A DNA stretch of 64,000 nucleotides from Streptomyces nodosus (GTDB taxonomy: Bacteria; Actinomycetota; Actinomycetes; Streptomycetales; Streptomycetaceae), in contig NZ_CP023747.1 of NCBI RefSeq assembly GCF_008704995.1, positions 248,001 to 312,000 of the forward strand, in the 5' to 3' direction. Below, piece by piece: positions 34,245 through 42,826 of this stretch; within the stretch, counting starts at the first letter, position 1, and each line of letters opens with the position of its first letter. Both the position numbers and the translations under genes were made by a program. The notes beneath the pieces were generated by a model. The model searched no databases, was not told the DNA's origin, and worked only from the letters and a program-made list of their open reading frames with translations.

Positions 34245-35108
34245 CTACACGGATAACGCCGCCCGCGCGGAGTCCCACTCTGCGGCCCGGAGTGTGTTGA
34301 CCAGCAGCATGGCAATGGTCATCGGGCCCACGCCGCCGGGTACGGGAGTGATACGGCCGGCGATGCCGTCAAGTTCTGCGGCGCGGACGTCGCCGACCAA
34401 GCCGTCGGGAGTGCGGTGGATGCCGACGTCGATGACGGTGGCACCTGATTTGACGTGTTCGGAACCTATGAGGCCGCGGACGCCGGTGGCCACGACGACG
34501 ATATCGGCGGTGCGAGTGACGGAGGCGAGGTCGGCGGTGAACTCGTGGGCGATGCTCACCGTCGCGCCTCTCCGAAGCAGCAGCTGAGCCAGAGGCCGGC
34601 CCACCAGGGCGCCCCAGCCGACGACGGCGGCGCAGGCACCCTTGAGCTCGATGCCCTCGGCGTCGAGCAGTTCGATGACGCCGCTCGGCGTACAGGGGCG
34701 CAAGCCCTTCTCGTCGCGGGCCAGTCGGCCGACGCTGGCCGTGGTAAGACCGTCGACATCCTTGGTGACGGGTATGCGGTCGATCAGGGGCCCGGCGTCG
34801 AGCTGTGCCGGAAGGGGGAGTTGGAGCAGAATGCCGGAGACATCGGGGTCGGCGGCCAGTTCGTCGATGACGGCGGCCACCTCGCCCCGGCTGGCGTGCC
34901 GGGGCAGATGACGGTGGAAGTCACGCATGCCCGCCTGGCGAATGGCACGGCGTTTGGCGGCTACATAGACAGCGCTCGCCGGGTCGTCGCCGACGAGGAT
35001 CGTCGCGAGTCCGGGCCGCTTTCCGGTGGCAGCCGTCTCAGCCACCCGCTGGGCAACCCGGCTTCGGATGCTCCGGGCGATCTCCGTGCCATTGATGGTG
35101 AGTGTCAT
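34245..35108 (-). CDS. folD: methylene-THF dehydrogenase / methenyl-THF cyclohydrolase
   Basis: 287 residues from ATG 35108 (weak ribosome site GAAAG; the frame is open for 57 codons further up but the family begins here). Landmarks: ATILVGDDPASAVYVAAKRR with the catalytic Lys, GILLQLPLPAQLDAGPLIDR, IPVTKDVDGLTTASVGRLAR, CTPSGVIELLDAEGIELKGA, VVGWGALVGRPLAQLLLRRG (normally GxSxxVGxP; here GWGALVGRP), VPGGVGPMTIAMLLVNTL. Oxidises 5,10-methylene-THF and hydrolyses methenyl-THF to 10-formyl-THF. Last gene of the C1 operon, so likely a pathway-dedicated copy in addition to a housekeeping FolD elsewhere. Confidence 0.93.
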   Translation of the reverse strand: MTLTINGTEIARSIRSRVAQRVAETAATGKRPGLATILVGDDPASAVYVAAKRRAIRQAGMRDFHRHLPRHASRGEVAAVIDELAADPDVSGILLQLPLPAQLDAGPLIDRIPVTKDVDGLTTASVGRLARDEKGLRPCTPSGVIELLDAEGIELKGACAAVVGWGALVGRPLAQLLLRRGATVSIAHEFTADLASVTRTADIVVVATGVRGLIGSEHVKSGATVIDVGIHRTPDGLVGDVRAAELDGIAGRITPVPGGVGPMTIAMLLVNTLRAAEWDSARAALSV

Positions 35109-35291
35109 GCTGGCAAATCGCTTTCTGTCGGCGGACGATCCGCCCGGCGAGGAGAACTCGTGCGCGACCGCGGCCGACAAGCCGAGGTTGCACGACACCG
35201 GAAGCCGGGTGCCGGCGGGCAATCCCGCGTAGAGGTCGTATCGTTCCTTCGCCGGCGCCCAGGAGTGGGAATCCGGCACGCGGCAGGACCG

Positions 35292-35310
35292 CCCGCCCTG
35301 TCCGGGCGGG
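35292..35310. terminator. GC hairpin between purU and folD
   Basis: CCCGCCC (35292-35298) pairs with GGGCGGG (35304-35310) around TGTCC. It lies 32 nt past the purU stop and about 185 nt before folD, so it may attenuate read-through and lower folD expression relative to the three genes upstream. Confidence 0.45.
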
Positions 35311-35341
35311 TTCCCTGTCGAGGCGCGTTTCTGGGCGAGAG

Positions 35342-36250
35342 TCAGGCGAAAACGATGGTGTGGTTGCCGTTGCGGATGACCCGGTCCTCCGCGTGCCAGA
35401 GCACTGCGCGGGAGAGGACGGCCCGTTCCACGTCGGCGCCGCGTCGGGCGAGGTCGGCGGCCGTGTCGGCGTGGCTCACCCGGACGACGTCCTGCTCGAT
35501 GATCGGGCCCTCGTCGAGGTCCTCGGTGACGTAGTGCGCGGTGGCGCCCACCAGCTTCACACCGCGTTCCTTCGCCTTGGCGTAGGGGCCGGCACCGACG
35601 AACGCGGGAAGGAAGGAGTGGTGGATGTTGATGATCGGCACGCCTGCCGTGTCGATGAAGTCGGCCGACAGGATCTGCATGTAACGGGCCAGGACGACGA
35701 AGTCGACGTTGTCCTCGAGCAACCGCAGGTGTTCGGCCTCCGCCGCGGACTTGTCCGGTCCCGTGGAGGGAACGTGGAAGAAAGGGATGCCGAAGCTGCG
35801 CACCGCCCCGGCGGTGTCGGGGTGGTTGGCGACGACCATGGCGATACTGACGGGCAGCTGCCCCTGACGGTGGCGCCAGAGCAGGTCGAGCAGGCAGTGG
35901 TCCGACTTGGACGCGAAGATCGCGACCCGCTTGGGCACCGACATGTCGCGCAGGTTACAGGTGAGGCCGTACTTCTTCACCAGCTCGTCGTCGAACTCGG
36001 CACGCAGCCCGGGGAGAGCGGCATGCAGGCCCGCCAGGCCGAAAACGGTGCGCTGGAAGAACGCACCGCCCTCCGGGTTGTCGGAGTACTGGTCGAGGGA
36101 GACGATGTTCGCGCCGTGCCGGCTGAGGACGCCGGTCACCGCCGCGACGATGCCGGTGGCGTCGGCACCCTGGACGATCAGCGCGGCCTGGTGGTCCATC
36201 CCCTTGTTCTTCTTGGTGGCGGCGGCCGGTGAGGCCTGAGTGACTGTCAT
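35342..36250 (-). CDS. purU: formyltetrahydrofolate deformylase
   Basis: 302 residues from ATG 36250, overlapping the metF stop (ATGA). N-terminal ACT domain (ALIVQGADATGIVAAVTGVL, SRHGANIVSLDQYSDNPEGG, FFQRTVF) and formyl-transferase domain: MSVPKRVAIFASKSDHCLLD, LARYMQILSADF, INIHHSFLPAFVGAGPYAKA with the catalytic Asn/His, and VGATAHYVTEDLDEGPIIEQ with the Asp. Hydrolyses 10-formyl-THF to formate and free THF. In this operon it would regenerate THF for the demethylase by releasing the methyl carbon as formate, rather than balancing one-carbon pools for purine synthesis. Confidence 0.94.
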   Translation of the reverse strand: MTVTQASPAAATKKNKGMDHQAALIVQGADATGIVAAVTGVLSRHGANIVSLDQYSDNPEGGAFFQRTVFGLAGLHAALPGLRAEFDDELVKKYGLTCNLRDMSVPKRVAIFASKSDHCLLDLLWRHRQGQLPVSIAMVVANHPDTAGAVRSFGIPFFHVPSTGPDKSAAEAEHLRLLEDNVDFVVLARYMQILSADFIDTAGVPIINIHHSFLPAFVGAGPYAKAKERGVKLVGATAHYVTEDLDEGPIIEQDVVRVSHADTAADLARRGADVERAVLSRAVLWHAEDRVIRNGNHTIVFA

Positions 36251-37119
36251 GCGAGTGCTTCCTTCCTGAACCGCACGATCCATTCGGAGGTGGCCCCCAG
36301 ACCACCGAAAGTGTAGAAATGGATCTTCACCTGGCCGTGCCGGAGCGGGTCGTACGCCTCTGCCAGGGCATGCAGGAACCGGTCCGGACCCGCGGTCCCC
36401 ATGAGGTTGGTGAGGGACAGACCGTACTTCTTGGCGATGGTGGCGCTGGTGCCCACACCGAACCGGGTGGCGTACGACATCAGGCGCCGTACACCGGCGG
36501 GCCCCGGGACACCGATGCGGACAGGGTGCGCGATCCCTTCGCCGCGGACCCGTTCGATCCAGGCAAGCACCGGGTCGACGTCGAAGCCGAACTGTGTGAT
36601 CACGTCGGCGTCCACACCCTGGGCAGCCAGCGATGTGCTCTTCTCGCGGAGCGCGGACCACAGCACGTCCTCCGCGATGTCCGGGTGGCCCTCCGGGTAT
36701 CCGCTGATGCCGACGTGCCGGACGCCGTATGCCTGGAGCAGACCCGAGTCGATGAGAGAGAGGGAGTCCGGGTAAGGGCCTTCGGGCTGGGCCGGGTCGC
36801 CGCCGACGGTGAAGACGTTCTCGCCGGTTCCGTCGGACTGGAGCCCGCTGAGGTACCGCTCGAAGTCGGCTCGCGAGCCGAGGCGTCGAGCGGAGATGTG
36901 CGGTACCGGCACGAACCCGTGGCGTTTCACGGCCCGGGCGGCTCCAAGCCGCATCTCCAGGTCCTCGTTACCGAGGAACGTGACGTTGATACGGGTGCCC
37001 TGGGGGATCGAGCCGCGGGCCGCTTCCAAGCTGGGCACGTCCTTGGCGGTCATCTCCAGGGAGAAGTCCTGCAGCAGCGACGTACCGACCGCCGCCGCGG
37101 CTGTGCTGAGGGGGTTCAT
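36247..37119 (-). CDS. metF: 5,10-methylenetetrahydrofolate reductase, divergent type
   Basis: 290 residues from ATG 37119 (AAGGAG upstream). The barrel opens LLQDFSLEMTAKDVPSLEAA instead of the usual FEFFPPK, and has ARAVKRHGFVPVPHISARRL, NVFTVGGDPAQPEGPYPDSL, VGISGYPEGHPDIAEDVLWS, VDADVITQFGFDVDPVLAWI and MGTAGPDRFLHALAEAY. That is the pattern of MetF relatives that sit beside LigM-type demethylases. It should run in the oxidative direction here, turning 5-methyl-THF from the demethylase into 5,10-methylene-THF using FAD. 57 nt after ligM and overlapping purU. Confidence 0.88.
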   Translation of the reverse strand: MNPLSTAAAAVGTSLLQDFSLEMTAKDVPSLEAARGSIPQGTRINVTFLGNEDLEMRLGAARAVKRHGFVPVPHISARRLGSRADFERYLSGLQSDGTGENVFTVGGDPAQPEGPYPDSLSLIDSGLLQAYGVRHVGISGYPEGHPDIAEDVLWSALREKSTSLAAQGVDADVITQFGFDVDPVLAWIERVRGEGIAHPVRIGVPGPAGVRRLMSYATRFGVGTSATIAKKYGLSLTNLMGTAGPDRFLHALAEAYDPLRHGQVKIHFYTFGGLGATSEWIVRFRKEALA

Positions 37120-37176
37120 CGTGCTCCTTGTCCCCCGGCGCTGCTGCCCGGAGAGACCGGGCGGCGCCGGGACAGG

Positions 37177-38523
37177 TCAGGCGTTGCGGCGGTACTCGGT
37201 GCGGGCGTGCCGGTCGAACGGGCTGGGCTGCACGGTGGCGCGGATGCGGGGGAACCCGAGGTCGGCTTCGGGGTCGGTACCGGGACCGGGGTGCTCGCCC
37301 CAGACCACCACCACCTCCGTGCCGGGCTCAGCGTGCGCGGCGTCGATCAGCGCCTGGGACAGAACGGCGCCGACGGGGTCGATCGACGCCGTCTGCATGG
37401 TGACGCCGGCCAGCCCCGCAGAGGTCTCCACTCGCTGGCGGGCGTAGCTCAGCACAAAGCCCGGGTCCTCTCCCCCGCCCACCACGCGCCGCACGTCGTC
37501 GGGGTCGAGGACGAGGGTCACCTTCCTGCGCAGGCCTCCGTCCCCCTTCGCCTTGAGCAGGGCGTCACGTCCCTGGAAGTCATGGCCGAAGTGGATCATC
37601 TTCCCGTAGCCCAACTCGTACGGAGATACGTAGTAGTCGTCGATGTTCTCCGAGAAGAAGCTGCCGTTCAGCGGCCGCTTGCCCTCGATACCGAACAGCG
37701 GCAGCCACGTGCGGTACTCCGCCAGGTCGGGGTCGCTGTAGATGCCGGGGACCGGCGAGGGCACCCAGCCGCTCTCCACGCTCGGCGTCGCATACGCCAG
37801 GGCGCCGACCTGGACCAGCCCGAGCGGCTCACCGGCCTTGAGGAACGCCTCGTGGACGTGGCCCGCGTGCTCCCAGGGCCCGATGAACTCGTAGCCGGCC
37901 TGGCCTGCCATACCGTGACGCAACGCCTTGAAGGCACGGCCGTCCAAGGTGACCGGGGTGGAGTGGAAGAACTTCGTCTCCGGTATCGGGCCGCCGAAGA
38001 CCCGTGCGATCAGCTCCAGCGCGAGCGGACCCTGGATCTGATAGCGGAACAGCTTCGGGTCTCCCCCACCGGGTCGGAACGCGGAGGACGGGTCGGTGAC
38101 GAAGGAGACGTCGTAGCCGCCCCTCTCAGCGTGGTATTGCACCCAGTGCTGGCTGGCCGGTACGCCGCTGAGTATGTACGCCTCCTCGCCCTCCCGGGAA
38201 AGGATGCCGTCAGTGACGATGTTCCCGTGCCGGGTCACCGGCACATACTGCTTGGCCTGGCCGACGGCGAACCTCTCGAAGTCGTTGGCACCGTAGTCCG
38301 CCAGGACCCGGGTGGCGTCGGGCCCCTCGATCCACATGTCGTACATGTGGTGCGACAGGTTCAGGAGGGCGACCCCTTCGTGCCAGGCCGCCTGCTCCCT
38401 GCGCCAGCCGACGTACTCGCGCGCGACCACCTCGGGCGTCCATGGCTCCGCGCCCGGCTTCCACAGCAGGCCGACGGGCGAGCCGGCTTCGTCGATGCCG
38501 TCCTGAAGGCTGAGGGTTGTCAT
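37177..38523 (-). CDS. ligM: tetrahydrofolate-dependent aromatic O-demethylase, LigM/DesA-like
   Basis: 448 residues from ATG 38523 (GAGAGGAG upstream). GcvT-fold protein that follows Sphingobium LigM over its length: LLNLSHHMYDMWIEGPDATR, GQAKQYVPVTRHGNIVTDGI, HWVQYHAERGGYDVSF, ALRHGMAGQAGYEFIGPWEH, ESGWVPSPVPGIYSD, DDYYVSPYELGYGKMIHFGH, DFQGRDALLKAKGD. LigM and DesA move the methyl of vanillate, 3-O-methylgallate or syringate to THF. The stretch AYILSGVPASQHW replaces LigM's VYVGRAPAANW, so one Arg I remember in the substrate pocket is absent and the substrate may differ. It is followed by metF, purU and folD. Alternative: another GcvT-fold demethylase such as a DmdA relative, less likely given the motifs. 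Confidence 0.82.
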   Translation of the reverse strand: MTTLSLQDGIDEAGSPVGLLWKPGAEPWTPEVVAREYVGWRREQAAWHEGVALLNLSHHMYDMWIEGPDATRVLADYGANDFERFAVGQAKQYVPVTRHGNIVTDGILSREGEEAYILSGVPASQHWVQYHAERGGYDVSFVTDPSSAFRPGGGDPKLFRYQIQGPLALELIARVFGGPIPETKFFHSTPVTLDGRAFKALRHGMAGQAGYEFIGPWEHAGHVHEAFLKAGEPLGLVQVGALAYATPSVESGWVPSPVPGIYSDPDLAEYRTWLPLFGIEGKRPLNGSFFSENIDDYYVSPYELGYGKMIHFGHDFQGRDALLKAKGDGGLRRKVTLVLDPDDVRRVVGGGEDPGFVLSYARQRVETSAGLAGVTMQTASIDPVGAVLSQALIDAAHAEPGTEVVVVWGEHPGPGTDPEADLGFPRIRATVQPSPFDRHARTEYRRNA

Positions 38524-38549
38524 ACGGCTCCTCTCAAGAGCATCCGTCT

Positions 38550-38565
38550 ACTAGATCGATCTAGT
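38550..38565. promoter_or_regulatory. 16-bp perfect palindrome ACTAGATCGATCTAGT, LacI operator candidate
   Basis: A perfect 16-bp palindrome with the central CG step typical of LacI-family operators, 27-42 bp upstream of the ligM ATG and in the divergent region shared with the LacI gene. It would overlap the ligM promoter or early transcript. An imperfect copy (12 of 16 identical) lies at 38820. Confidence 0.65.
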
Positions 38566-38819
38566 GATTCCGAGAACCGGCGCGGCCGACTTCGTGAATT
38601 GATCTTGCTGAGCGGTCTGACGCGAGCCGCCGAGGGCTATCGCGTCCGGTGAGACGCTTGCGGCCCATTTCCCGGAAGTCCGGCGACGGACTTCCGGTCG
38701 GCACGGAAACCGGTGTTCCACAACGCGTGCAAGTGCGCCAGGAGTTCCCGGTCGTGGCGGCGTGCTCGGCGAAGCCCACGACGGGGGCCCATGTCTCGGC
38801 CCACACGTTACAGCGGATC

Positions 38820-38835
38820 ACTTAATCGTTCTAGC
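38820..38835. promoter_or_regulatory. degenerate second LacI site
   Basis: ACTTAATCGTTCTAGC matches 12 of 16 positions of the palindrome at 38550, keeping the ATCG centre and the CTAG right end. 150-165 bp before the lacI-type ATG; plausible auxiliary or autoregulatory site. Confidence 0.35.
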
Positions 38836-38915
38836 CCTTGTCGCGGATGTCCGGCCGTCGAACCGCATACGGCGCGGCCTGCAGGGTGCGACACCTCGCC
38901 CTCCAGCCCTGGACA

Positions 38916-38930
38916 TCATTCCTAGAATGA
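38916..38930. promoter_or_regulatory. inverted repeat TCATTC-N3-GAATGA before the LacI gene
   Basis: Six-bp arms (38916-38921 and 38925-38930) around CTA, ending one base before a possible GTG start of the LacI gene and 55 bp before the preferred ATG. Different in sequence from the palindrome at 38550, so perhaps a site for another regulator or a leader structure. Confidence 0.35.
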
Positions 38931-38984
38931 GTGAGCGCCGTCCCAGCGAGGGACGGGGCACGCAACCGCATCGGGGCAGGGCTG

Positions 38985-39917
38985 ATGGGCGCTTCCAGAA
39001 GAGTCACGCTGAACGACGTGGCGGCGGCCAGCGGAGTCTCCCGCGCCACCGTCAGCTTCGTCCTCAACGACGACCCCCACCAGACGATCTCCGCCGCCAC
39101 CCGGGACCGGGTGAAGCAGGCCGCGCGGGATCTGGGCTATGTGCCGCACGGTGTCGCACGGGCACTGCGCGAGGGGTCCTCCCGCATCGTCGTGCTGAAC
39201 ATCGACGCCGGCCTGGAGGGCGAGTACTCCCGCAGCTACGTCCACGGGCTCGACGCGGAACTGGCGGCCCATGAGTACGTCCTCCTCGTACGACACGGCC
39301 ATCACACCCCGCAATCCACCCAACAGGTACTGGACGCCATCGCCCCCCGCGCGGTGATCCACTTCGGCGGGACGTACCTCACCGGTCGCGAACTCGACGA
39401 CGCGGGAGGCGGATGGCGCGACGGTCTCGCCGCCCACACAGCCCTGCAGATCCGCCACCTGGTGGAGCACGGCCACACCCACATCGCCCTGGCCCTTCCG
39501 GATACCAAGTCCCCGCTCACCGCCACCAGGTTGAAGTTCACCGGCCACGCCGCCACGAACGCGGGTATCCCCGTACCAGCGTCGTTCGCCGCCCCGCGGG
39601 ACCGGGCGGCCTGCGCGGATACCGTCGCGGCGTTCCTCGCCGACGCCCCCGAAGTGACCGCGATCGCCTGCTTCAACGACGATGTCGCCCTGCGCGTGCT
39701 CGCGGCCCTGCGCGATCTCGGCCGCGCCGTCCCGGACGAGATCGCCGTGATCGGCTTCGACGACAACGGGTACGGCGCATACGTCACCCCCGCACTGACG
39801 ACGATCCACATCAACGCCGAAGCCCACGGACGGCTCAGCGCCCGGCTCGCTCTGGGCCTCGGCACCGGAGACCTGCGGCCACCGCCGGCCCGGGTCGTGG
39901 ACCGCCAGTCGGTCTGA
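38985..39917 (+). CDS. LacI-family regulator
   Basis: 310 residues from ATG 38985 (GGGGCAGGG upstream); an in-frame GTG at 38931 would add 18 residues that lack family character. Helix-turn-helix RRVTLNDVAAASGVSRATVS and hinge RVKQAARDLGYVPHGVARAL, then a sugar-binding-protein-like core (RIVVLNIDAGLEG, IACFNDDVALRVLAALRDLG, VPDEIAVIGFDDNGYGAYVT, PALTTIHINAEAHGRLSARL). Hinge reads YVPHGVARALREG. Divergent from the ligM operon with a 16-bp palindrome between them, so its probable regulator; the ligand could be the methoxyaromatic substrate or a C1/sugar signal. Confidence 0.9.
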   Translation: MGASRRVTLNDVAAASGVSRATVSFVLNDDPHQTISAATRDRVKQAARDLGYVPHGVARALREGSSRIVVLNIDAGLEGEYSRSYVHGLDAELAAHEYVLLVRHGHHTPQSTQQVLDAIAPRAVIHFGGTYLTGRELDDAGGGWRDGLAAHTALQIRHLVEHGHTHIALALPDTKSPLTATRLKFTGHAATNAGIPVPASFAAPRDRAACADTVAAFLADAPEVTAIACFNDDVALRVLAALRDLGRAVPDEIAVIGFDDNGYGAYVTPALTTIHINAEAHGRLSARLALGLGTGDLRPPPARVVDRQSV

Positions 39918-40062
39918 CCCGCGTCCCCGGCCCGTGATTGTCCCGCGAGAGACCGAAGCGCTTTCACCGAGAGCCGCCGGCACCCCGCAGGCGTCTCGCA
40001 TGGCGGGGAACGAGCAGCCCTCGAACTCGGCATCGCCCTCGGCGACTCGGGAACCGGCGGCC

Positions 40063-40467
40063 TCAGCCCATCTGGTCCTCGGCCGACAGGTGTTCGACCA
40101 CGCGGCCGGTCGCGGTGAACGTCCGTGTGACATGGCCCGACGAGTACACCCACAGGATCCGCAGCGGGCGGTCGCCTGTGTTGCGGAACAAATGGGGTAT
40201 GGGGGAAGGGATGTAGGTGGTGTCGAAGCGCTCCAGCTTCGTCACCTCGCCCTGGACCCACACCTCCGCCTCGCCCTCCAGGATCGTCACATGCTCGTCG
40301 CAGTTGTGGGAGTGCAGCGGTGCCCCGGAGCCGACCGGGTACACGCTCATTCCGCTGGTGATGCGGTTCTCCCCGCCTGCCGAGGGCGTCGTGATCAGCG
40401 GCGTCGTCACGACGGATCCGCCACGGTCGAGCAGGGGGACCGATGCGGCCTTGATGATGGTGGTCAT
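40063..40467 (-). CDS. cupin-domain protein
   Basis: 134 residues from ATG 40467 (AAGGAA upstream). Single cupin: [20 protein letters not shown] (motif 1 with His-His-Glu) and [20 protein letters not shown] (motif 2 with His), so a metal site is complete. Sensor, isomerase or dioxygenase roles are all possible for such small cupins. Divergent from the carboxymuconolactone-decarboxylase-like gene with a CGCAA-N7-TTGCG-type site between them, and convergent with the LacI gene. Confidence 0.8.
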   Translation of the reverse strand: MTTIIKAASVPLLDRGGSVVTTPLITTPSAGGENRITSGMSVYPVGSGAPLHSHNCDEHVTILEGEAEVWVQGEVTKLERFDTTYIPSPIPHLFRNTGDRPLRILWVYSSGHVTRTFTATGRVVEHLSAEDQMG

Positions 40468-40556
40468 CCGGAGTTCCTTCTTGTCACTGGTGGGTGTTCG
40501 CGGCACTGCGCGGATCGACGTTAGGTCGCGTGGACGTGAACGGGTGAGATCCGGCG

Positions 40557-40573
40557 CGCAGTTTTACCTTGCG
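40557..40573. promoter_or_regulatory. LysR-box candidate 1, CGCAG-N7-TTGCG
   Basis: CGCAG TTTTACC TTGCG, one mismatch from the perfect dyads at 45889 and 55209. 110 bp before the CMD gene and 90 bp before the divergent cupin gene. The 5-7-5 geometry is that of classical LysR-regulator sites. Confidence 0.5.
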
Positions 40574-40682
40574 CTCCGGGAAGGGTGCACTTCCTGACAC
40601 CGCCTGTACCGTCACCTGGCATCGCACGTGGTCACGACCCGTGCCGGAAGCGTGCTGGACTGAAAAGGCAGGTATCGGCCAC

Positions 40683-41279
40683 ATGAGACTCCCCGTTCTC
40701 AGCGAAGACGACATGGACCCGCGCCAACTGGAGCTGGCCGCCCGGATCGCCGGTCGCCGCGGCGCGGTGCGCGGCCCGTTCCGCGTCTGGCTGCACAGCC
40801 CGGAGATGTGTGAGCGTGCCGAGTCGCTCGGTGCCTTCGCCCGCTTCGACTGCGGCCTTCCCAACCACCTGCGCGAGCTCACCTTGCTCATGGCGGCCCG
40901 CAACTGGGACGCGCAGTACTCCTGGAACGCCCATGTGCACCAGGCGATCGAGGCCGGCATCCCGGAGGCCGCGGTCAAGGCCATCGCCGAAAGGCGTGCG
41001 GCGGACTTCGACAACGAGACGGACCAGGCCTTCTACCAGTTCTGCCGCGAGGTCCTGGAGGAGCACTTCGTCTCCGACGAGACCTTCGCCCGCGCGCTGG
41101 AGCACTTCGGTGCCAAGGGGCTGGTCGATACCATCGGCGCCCTCGGCAACTTCACCATGCTCGGCATGTGCCTGAACACCTTCCAGGTCGACCTCCAGCC
41201 CGACCGCGAGCCGCCCTTCCCAGATGTACGCGGCTACACCCGGCCGGCCGCGGCCGGCGGGGACGGGCCCCGGCCGTGA
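40683..41279 (+). CDS. carboxymuconolactone decarboxylase-family protein
   Basis: 198 residues from ATG 40683. Helical CMD/AhpD fold: MRLPVLSEDDMDPRQLELAA, GPFRVWLHSPEMCERAESLG, LRELTLLMAARNWDAQYSWN, AHVHQAIEAGIPEAAVKAIA, LVDTIGALGNFTMLGMCLNT. It lacks the AhpD CxxC pair, so peroxidase-reductant activity is unlikely; the AQYSWNAHV motif is shared by CMD-like proteins in aromatic and gallate degradation. First gene of block 5 on the plus strand, 32 nt before the importer ATPase. Confidence 0.85.
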   Translation: MRLPVLSEDDMDPRQLELAARIAGRRGAVRGPFRVWLHSPEMCERAESLGAFARFDCGLPNHLRELTLLMAARNWDAQYSWNAHVHQAIEAGIPEAAVKAIAERRAADFDNETDQAFYQFCREVLEEHFVSDETFARALEHFGAKGLVDTIGALGNFTMLGMCLNTFQVDLQPDREPPFPDVRGYTRPAAAGGDGPRP

Positions 41280-41311
41280 AAGCGGCCGGGAAAGCCCGGG
41301 GAGGTGCCGTC

Positions 41312-42826
41312 ATGACCTCGGCAGAACCGCCCGCCGGCCCTGTGCCCCTGCTCCGCGTCCGTGGTGTCACCAAGAGCTTCGGCGGGGCGGCCGCGCTCAA
41401 GGGCGTCGATCTCGACCTGTATCCGGGCGAGGTGCACGCGCTGATGGGCATGAACGGCGCCGGCAAGTCGACTCTGGTGCAGGTCCTCTCCGGCGTGCAC
41501 CAGCCCGACGGCGGAACCGTCGAGACGGGCGGACACGCCTACCCGGGACTCACCGTGCGCCGGGCCCGCCGCCTCGGCATCGCCTCGGTGCCGCAGCGCC
41601 GGGAGCTGGCCATGGGTCTGACCGTCGCGGAGAACATCATGCTCGGCGACTTGCCCGCCACCGGCGGCGCCGTGCGCTGGCGGACGCTGCGGGCCGAGGC
41701 ACGCGAGGCACTCGCCGGCCTGGGCATCGGCATCGATGTCACCCGGACCGCGGGCTCGCTCACCGTCGCCGAGCAGACGATGGTGGAGGTGGCCCGGGAG
41801 GTCCGCCGCGGCGGACGGATCCTGATCCTCGACGAACCCACCGCCTGTCTGAGCGCCAAGGACGCCCAGCAGATCCGCGACCTGGTGCGCACCCTGCGCG
41901 ACGACGGCGTGGCCGTGGTCTACATCTCGCACTACATCGACGAGGTGATGGCCGTCGCGGACCGCGTCACCGTGCTCCGCGACGGGGCCCTCGTCCGCAG
42001 CGCACCGGCCGCCGATCTCGACGCCGCCTCCCTGGTGCGCGCCATGGTCGGCCGGGACGTGGTCTCCCGGCGTGGGCAACGGCCCGCCCCCAAGGACGAG
42101 ATCGGGCTCGCCGTACGGGCCCTGAGCGACGGACGGGCCATCCGCGACTTCACCGTGGAGGTACGCAAAGGTGAGATCGTCGCGGTGCTCGGACCGGCCG
42201 GGGACGCCCAGTCGCGCCTGTTCGACCTGCTGTCCGGCCGACGCCGCCCACGGGCCGGGCACCTGCACGTCGACGGCACCGCCGTACCCTTCGGCCGGGT
42301 CCGGGCCTCGCTCGCCGGAGGGCTGCGCTGTGTCACGGGCGACCGGCGGGCACTCGGTCTGATCGCCGGGCTCAGCGTGGACGAGAACCTGATGCTGGCA
42401 GGGGACCGGTTCGCCCGCCGCCGTCTGCATCGCCTCGGAGCCCTGGCCCGGCGCGCCGCGCCGCTGCGCGAGACCTACGGGGTGGTCGCGCCGGCCGGCA
42501 ACCCGCCGGTGAGCACGCTGTCCGGCGGCAACCAGCAGAAGGTGCTGCTGGCCAAGTGGCTCCAGACCGAACCGGTCGCCTGCTTCCTCGAGGACCCCAC
42601 CAACGGGGTGGACGTCGCGGCCATGGCCGACATCCATGCCCTGGTCGACGATCTCGCGTCGCGCGGTGTGGCGGTGCTGATGGCTTCCTCCTCACCCGAG
42701 GAGGTCATGCGCCTTGCCGACCGTGTCGTGGTGGTCAGCGCCGGCCGCACAGTCGCCGAACACGACATCAACGCCATCACCCGCGACGAACTCGTCGCCA
42801 CCGCTCTCGGAGGTCAACCGCAGTGA
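41312..42826 (+). CDS. sugar-type ABC importer ATPase (RbsA-like)
   Basis: 504 residues from ATG 41312 (GAGGTG upstream). Two fused nucleotide-binding domains: the first with HALMGMNGAGKSTLVQVLSG, a weak signature SLTVAEQTMVEVAREV and ILILDEPTACLSAKDAQQIR; the second with a degenerate Walker A (AVLGPAGDAQSRLFDLLSG) but a strong signature STLSGGNQQKVLLAKWLQTE and CFLEDPTNGVDVAAMADIHA. That asymmetry is normal for RbsA/MglA-type importers. GTGA overlap with the permease. In this setting the ligand is more likely an aromatic or polar lignin-type compound than a sugar. Confidence 0.92.
   Translation: MTSAEPPAGPVPLLRVRGVTKSFGGAAALKGVDLDLYPGEVHALMGMNGAGKSTLVQVLSGVHQPDGGTVETGGHAYPGLTVRRARRLGIASVPQRRELAMGLTVAENIMLGDLPATGGAVRWRTLRAEAREALAGLGIGIDVTRTAGSLTVAEQTMVEVAREVRRGGRILILDEPTACLSAKDAQQIRDLVRTLRDDGVAVVYISHYIDEVMAVADRVTVLRDGALVRSAPAADLDAASLVRAMVGRDVVSRRGQRPAPKDEIGLAVRALSDGRAIRDFTVEVRKGEIVAVLGPAGDAQSRLFDLLSGRRRPRAGHLHVDGTAVPFGRVRASLAGGLRCVTGDRRALGLIAGLSVDENLMLAGDRFARRRLHRLGALARRAAPLRETYGVVAPAGNPPVSTLSGGNQQKVLLAKWLQTEPVACFLEDPTNGVDVAAMADIHALVDDLASRGVAVLMASSSPEEVMRLADRVVVVSAGRTVAEHDINAITRDELVATALGGQPQ

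Noticed and set aside
35109..35341. A riboswitch or an extra coding segment in the leader of folD
   Set aside because: The frame is open upstream, but there is no family match or start, and the only structure I can support is a 7-bp GC hairpin. No known folate-riboswitch core was recognised.
40683..41279. Calling this gene an AhpD-like peroxidase
   Set aside because: No CxxC redox pair is present.
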